Made by a program: the position numbers and the translations under genes. The notes below the pieces were generated by a model. The model did no database searches and had not been told where the DNA came from. It worked only from the letters and a program-made list of their open reading frames with translations. From Elusimicrobiota bacterium (GTDB lineage: Bacteria; Elusimicrobiota; Elusimicrobia; JACQJN01), in assembly GCA_016205045.1 (NCBI GenBank), contig JACQJM010000156.1:1-7216 (forward strand): DNA of 7,216 bases, read 5' to 3'. This document shows positions 5,343 to 7,216 of this stretch, piece after piece. The stretch's first letter is position 1; every line of letters starts with the position of its first letter.

Positions 5343-7106
5343 ATGACAATGTCTCTAAGAAAAATACTCTGTGGGTTATTGATGCCTTGCGTGGTTTTTA
5401 CTTCCTTGGGTCTGCAGCCCTATCAGGCCCTGGCTCAGGTCTCTAGAAATCCTTTAAAAACCGCTCCCTCCTCAACGGGATTCACTGCCCCCTCACTCAA
5501 CATCACAAAACTCTCATTTTCTCCCAGTTTCTTTCTGCAACTCTCTCCCATCCCTTCCGCCACCTCCGCAGCGATCATCGTGCACCCTCCAACTCAAGCC
5601 CCATCCGCCCGACATGTCCTGGGATCCCAATCATATTCCAAAATGATTCGTGCCGCGTCTAACAGCATCTCACCCGGAGAAAAGAAAACACCCGAAACCA
5701 TGGGAAAAAGCCTTTTTGATGGGTTCAGAGAAAAATCCGCCATCTCCCTGGATGAGACCCCTGTGGCTGGGAATTGGCAAGCAGATTCACAAGAAAGTTT
5801 AAGACCAACCCCATCCCAAACTTCTGCGACAGCTTCTTTGCCCAGCCTTCCCTCAACACTAAAATCTTCTACTGGAAGTAAATTTAAATCCTCAGAACGA
5901 GGAACCTTAGGAGACGAACTGGCTCTCATCCTGGGAATCCTGACGATCTCAGTCATTGCCATAGGTTCAATCATCCTCGCTGCCCAGGGAATCGCCAAAA
6001 TTCTACTGCCTGAGCTGGTCAAATTAACACCCACAAATGCCATCAGTGCCCTAGCCATCTCGCTTATCGCTTTCAACACGGCCCACCTTGTCCGTTTGCG
6101 CTTTCCCACTTTGCCCAAGAATCTACAGGAAGAACTCAGAAAGCTCAAACCTAACATCCAAGCACTCTGGGTGAATGACTTGCTCTCCACTTCTGCATCT
6201 AAACGTCTTAAAACCCTCAAGGGCATCGTGCTTTGGAATCCGGAAGGATATCCCCAACCCTCCCTAGAAAAGAAACTGACGATCGCGGAAGCCCAGTCTC
6301 TTATTCCCTTGCTTCTACATTTGGTAGAACGTGATCCCTCCACCCAAGTGAAGTACGCGGCGGCACAACGGCTGTATTTATGGGGGCTACATGAAAAAGA
6401 GTTGAGAAAACTGGTCGTGGAAGCCATGAAAAACGTGATAAACTCTCCTGGCTATGAAACTCCATATCTGCCATCTCCTCAGATGAGAGATACCATTCTT
6501 TCCTACTTTGAAGAATACCGGAAAACCCCAGAAGAGTCCATCCCTCCTAGGGATAACTACGCCAGGGACAGAGCCACGACAGAAGAGTTGAGCTCCTCAG
6601 AACTCAACACACTCACCGGAATGATTTGGGGGACGGCAACAGGCGTACTCGTTCTTTTAGGAGCCCTGGTGTTTTCTGGCTACCTCTCGGAACCCATCAC
6701 TTCCCTGGTTATCTCCCCCCTATTCACCACGCTGAGTCTCTCTCTTTCCTTAGCCCTCGCCGGTGTGGCGGGAGCGATGCTATTTCACAACAACCACGAA
6801 GGGAGTTCCTGGGGTTATTTCATTAGCTCCGCCTCTGGAATCCTAATTGTTGGATTCTTAAACTCCATGCCTGTCTGGATCATGGGATTTTCTCTTTGGG
6901 GAATAGGAAGAGCATTGAAAAGCTTGTCTTCTTACGGCCCCTCAAACACTCCCAATGACCTTCTCTATAACCCTTCTTATGATAAAAGAGATCTTTCCAG
7001 CCGAAATAATGTTTTTATACAACTTGCCTTTATAAAAGCACTCCAATATTCTCTCCTAGGCTGGTTGGCCACCGCAGCGGCTCACTGGATTTTAAGATTC
7101 TTTTAA
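5343..7106 (+). CDS. Exported multipass membrane protein of unknown function with YQALAQ/LFDG N-terminus and HEAT-like region
   Basis: The 587-residue protein starts at ATG 5343, seven bases after GGAGG (5331-5335). ATG 5349 is possible but less well spaced. Residues 1-32 form a signal peptide (RK, hydrophobic core, ending YQALA|Q). Residues 33-185 are Ser/Pro/Thr-rich and contain MGKSLFDG (120-127), the same order as in the TerC fusion upstream (YQALAQ 28-33, MGKALFDG 146-153). Membrane segments lie near 192-222 and 231-249. A soluble helical region spans 255-420 with a HEAT-like unit (AEAQSLIPLLLHLVERDP, TQVKYAAAQRLYLWG; about 315-348). Further membrane segments lie near 424-447, 450-480, 492-518 and 564-585. 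I do not recognise the C-terminal membrane domain; no TerC aspartate motifs or other catalytic signature was seen. It is best viewed as a paralogue-like partner of the TerC fusion that shares its envelope-facing N-terminus and internal HEAT-like region. A REP palindrome follows the stop by one base. Confidence 0.85.
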   Translation: MTMSLRKILCGLLMPCVVFTSLGLQPYQALAQVSRNPLKTAPSSTGFTAPSLNITKLSFSPSFFLQLSPIPSATSAAIIVHPPTQAPSARHVLGSQSYSKMIRAASNSISPGEKKTPETMGKSLFDGFREKSAISLDETPVAGNWQADSQESLRPTPSQTSATASLPSLPSTLKSSTGSKFKSSERGTLGDELALILGILTISVIAIGSIILAAQGIAKILLPELVKLTPTNAISALAISLIAFNTAHLVRLRFPTLPKNLQEELRKLKPNIQALWVNDLLSTSASKRLKTLKGIVLWNPEGYPQPSLEKKLTIAEAQSLIPLLLHLVERDPSTQVKYAAAQRLYLWGLHEKELRKLVVEAMKNVINSPGYETPYLPSPQMRDTILSYFEEYRKTPEESIPPRDNYARDRATTEELSSSELNTLTGMIWGTATGVLVLLGALVFSGYLSEPITSLVISPLFTTLSLSLSLALAGVAGAMLFHNNHEGSSWGYFISSASGILIVGFLNSMPVWIMGFSLWGIGRALKSLSSYGPSNTPNDLLYNPSYDKRDLSSRNNVFIQLAFIKALQYSLLGWLATAAAHWILRFF

Positions 7107-7107
7107 T

Positions 7108-7127
7108 GGGGACAGTCCCCTATTTTT
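7108..7127 (+). repeat. REP-type palindrome directly after the last gene, terminator-like
   Basis: GGGGACAGTCCCC (7108-7120) begins one base after the TAA and is followed by TATTTTT. It is the reverse complement of the core GGGGACTGTCCCC represented in the thioredoxin-like gene. The sequence after it (7121-7151) resembles the sequence after the 5120 palindrome, so both may be copies of a longer element. The T run would allow it to act as a terminator. Confidence 0.6.
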
Positions 7128-7216
7128 AAATGCCTCTTTTAGGACAGAAGGACTTCATCAGGCAGTTGGGACAATCTGGGGAAAGGGCTTTGCAGACTCG
7201 CCGGCCATGCCAGATC

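Noticed and set aside
5594..6427. Long open frame of 277 codons on the - strand.
   Set aside because: It lies wholly inside the membrane-protein gene on the + strand, which has a strong ribosome site, signal peptide and membrane segments. The antisense product shows no recognisable feature.
7130..7216. Open frame from ATG 7130 to the window end, and an open frame on the - strand (stop at 7139-7141).
   Set aside because: Neither has a ribosome site or recognisable protein sequence, both strands are open, and the region overlaps sequence resembling the flank of the other REP copy. It is too short to decide.

Overview
The window comes from a bacterial chromosome of moderate G+C. It carries five protein genes, all on the + strand, separated by spacers of roughly 20 to 260 bp. 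I cannot place the organism firmly. Three things recall uncultured environmental bacteria such as Omnitrophota or Elusimicrobiota: very long secreted or membrane proteins with a shared signal-peptide ending (YQALAQ), proteins that mix HEAT-like repeats with membrane segments, and GGGGTCAGACCCC / GGGGACAGTCCCC palindromes. That assignment is a low-confidence impression. No tRNA, rRNA, CRISPR array, transposase or phage gene was seen.

Layout. Positions 2-643 hold the 3' part of a peroxiredoxin-like thioredoxin-fold gene with a CNHC motif, and 661-1314 hold a NodS-like SAM-dependent methyltransferase; the two are probably co-transcribed. Positions 1557-4307 encode a 916-residue protein whose last ~220 residues are a complete TerC-family (YjbE-type) metal-transport membrane domain. 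It follows a long N-terminal part made of a signal peptide, a low-complexity linker, a beta-rich region, several membrane segments and a HEAT-like region. Positions 4566-5144 encode a small HEAT-like protein whose 5' end looks damaged. Positions 5343-7106 encode a 587-residue membrane protein with the same N-terminal pattern as the TerC fusion (YQALAQ, then MGK-x-LFDG) but a different, unrecognised membrane domain.

The most striking feature is small repeats that sit inside or against genes. A GC-rich segment with REP-type palindromes is inserted in frame in the thioredoxin-like gene. A 49-bp sequence lies in frame in the methyltransferase, and a perfect inverted copy lies at the 5' edge of the HEAT-like gene. 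Two further REP palindromes sit at the stop codons of the HEAT-like gene and of the last gene; the first supplies the last seven residues and the stop. A separate 44-bp intergenic element of identical spacing follows the stop codons of the methyltransferase and TerC-fusion genes.

The last three genes share parts (YQALAQ/LFDG N-termini, HEAT-like repeats), which suggests a local family of envelope proteins. Apart from metal transport by the TerC domain, their joint function cannot be read from the sequence.
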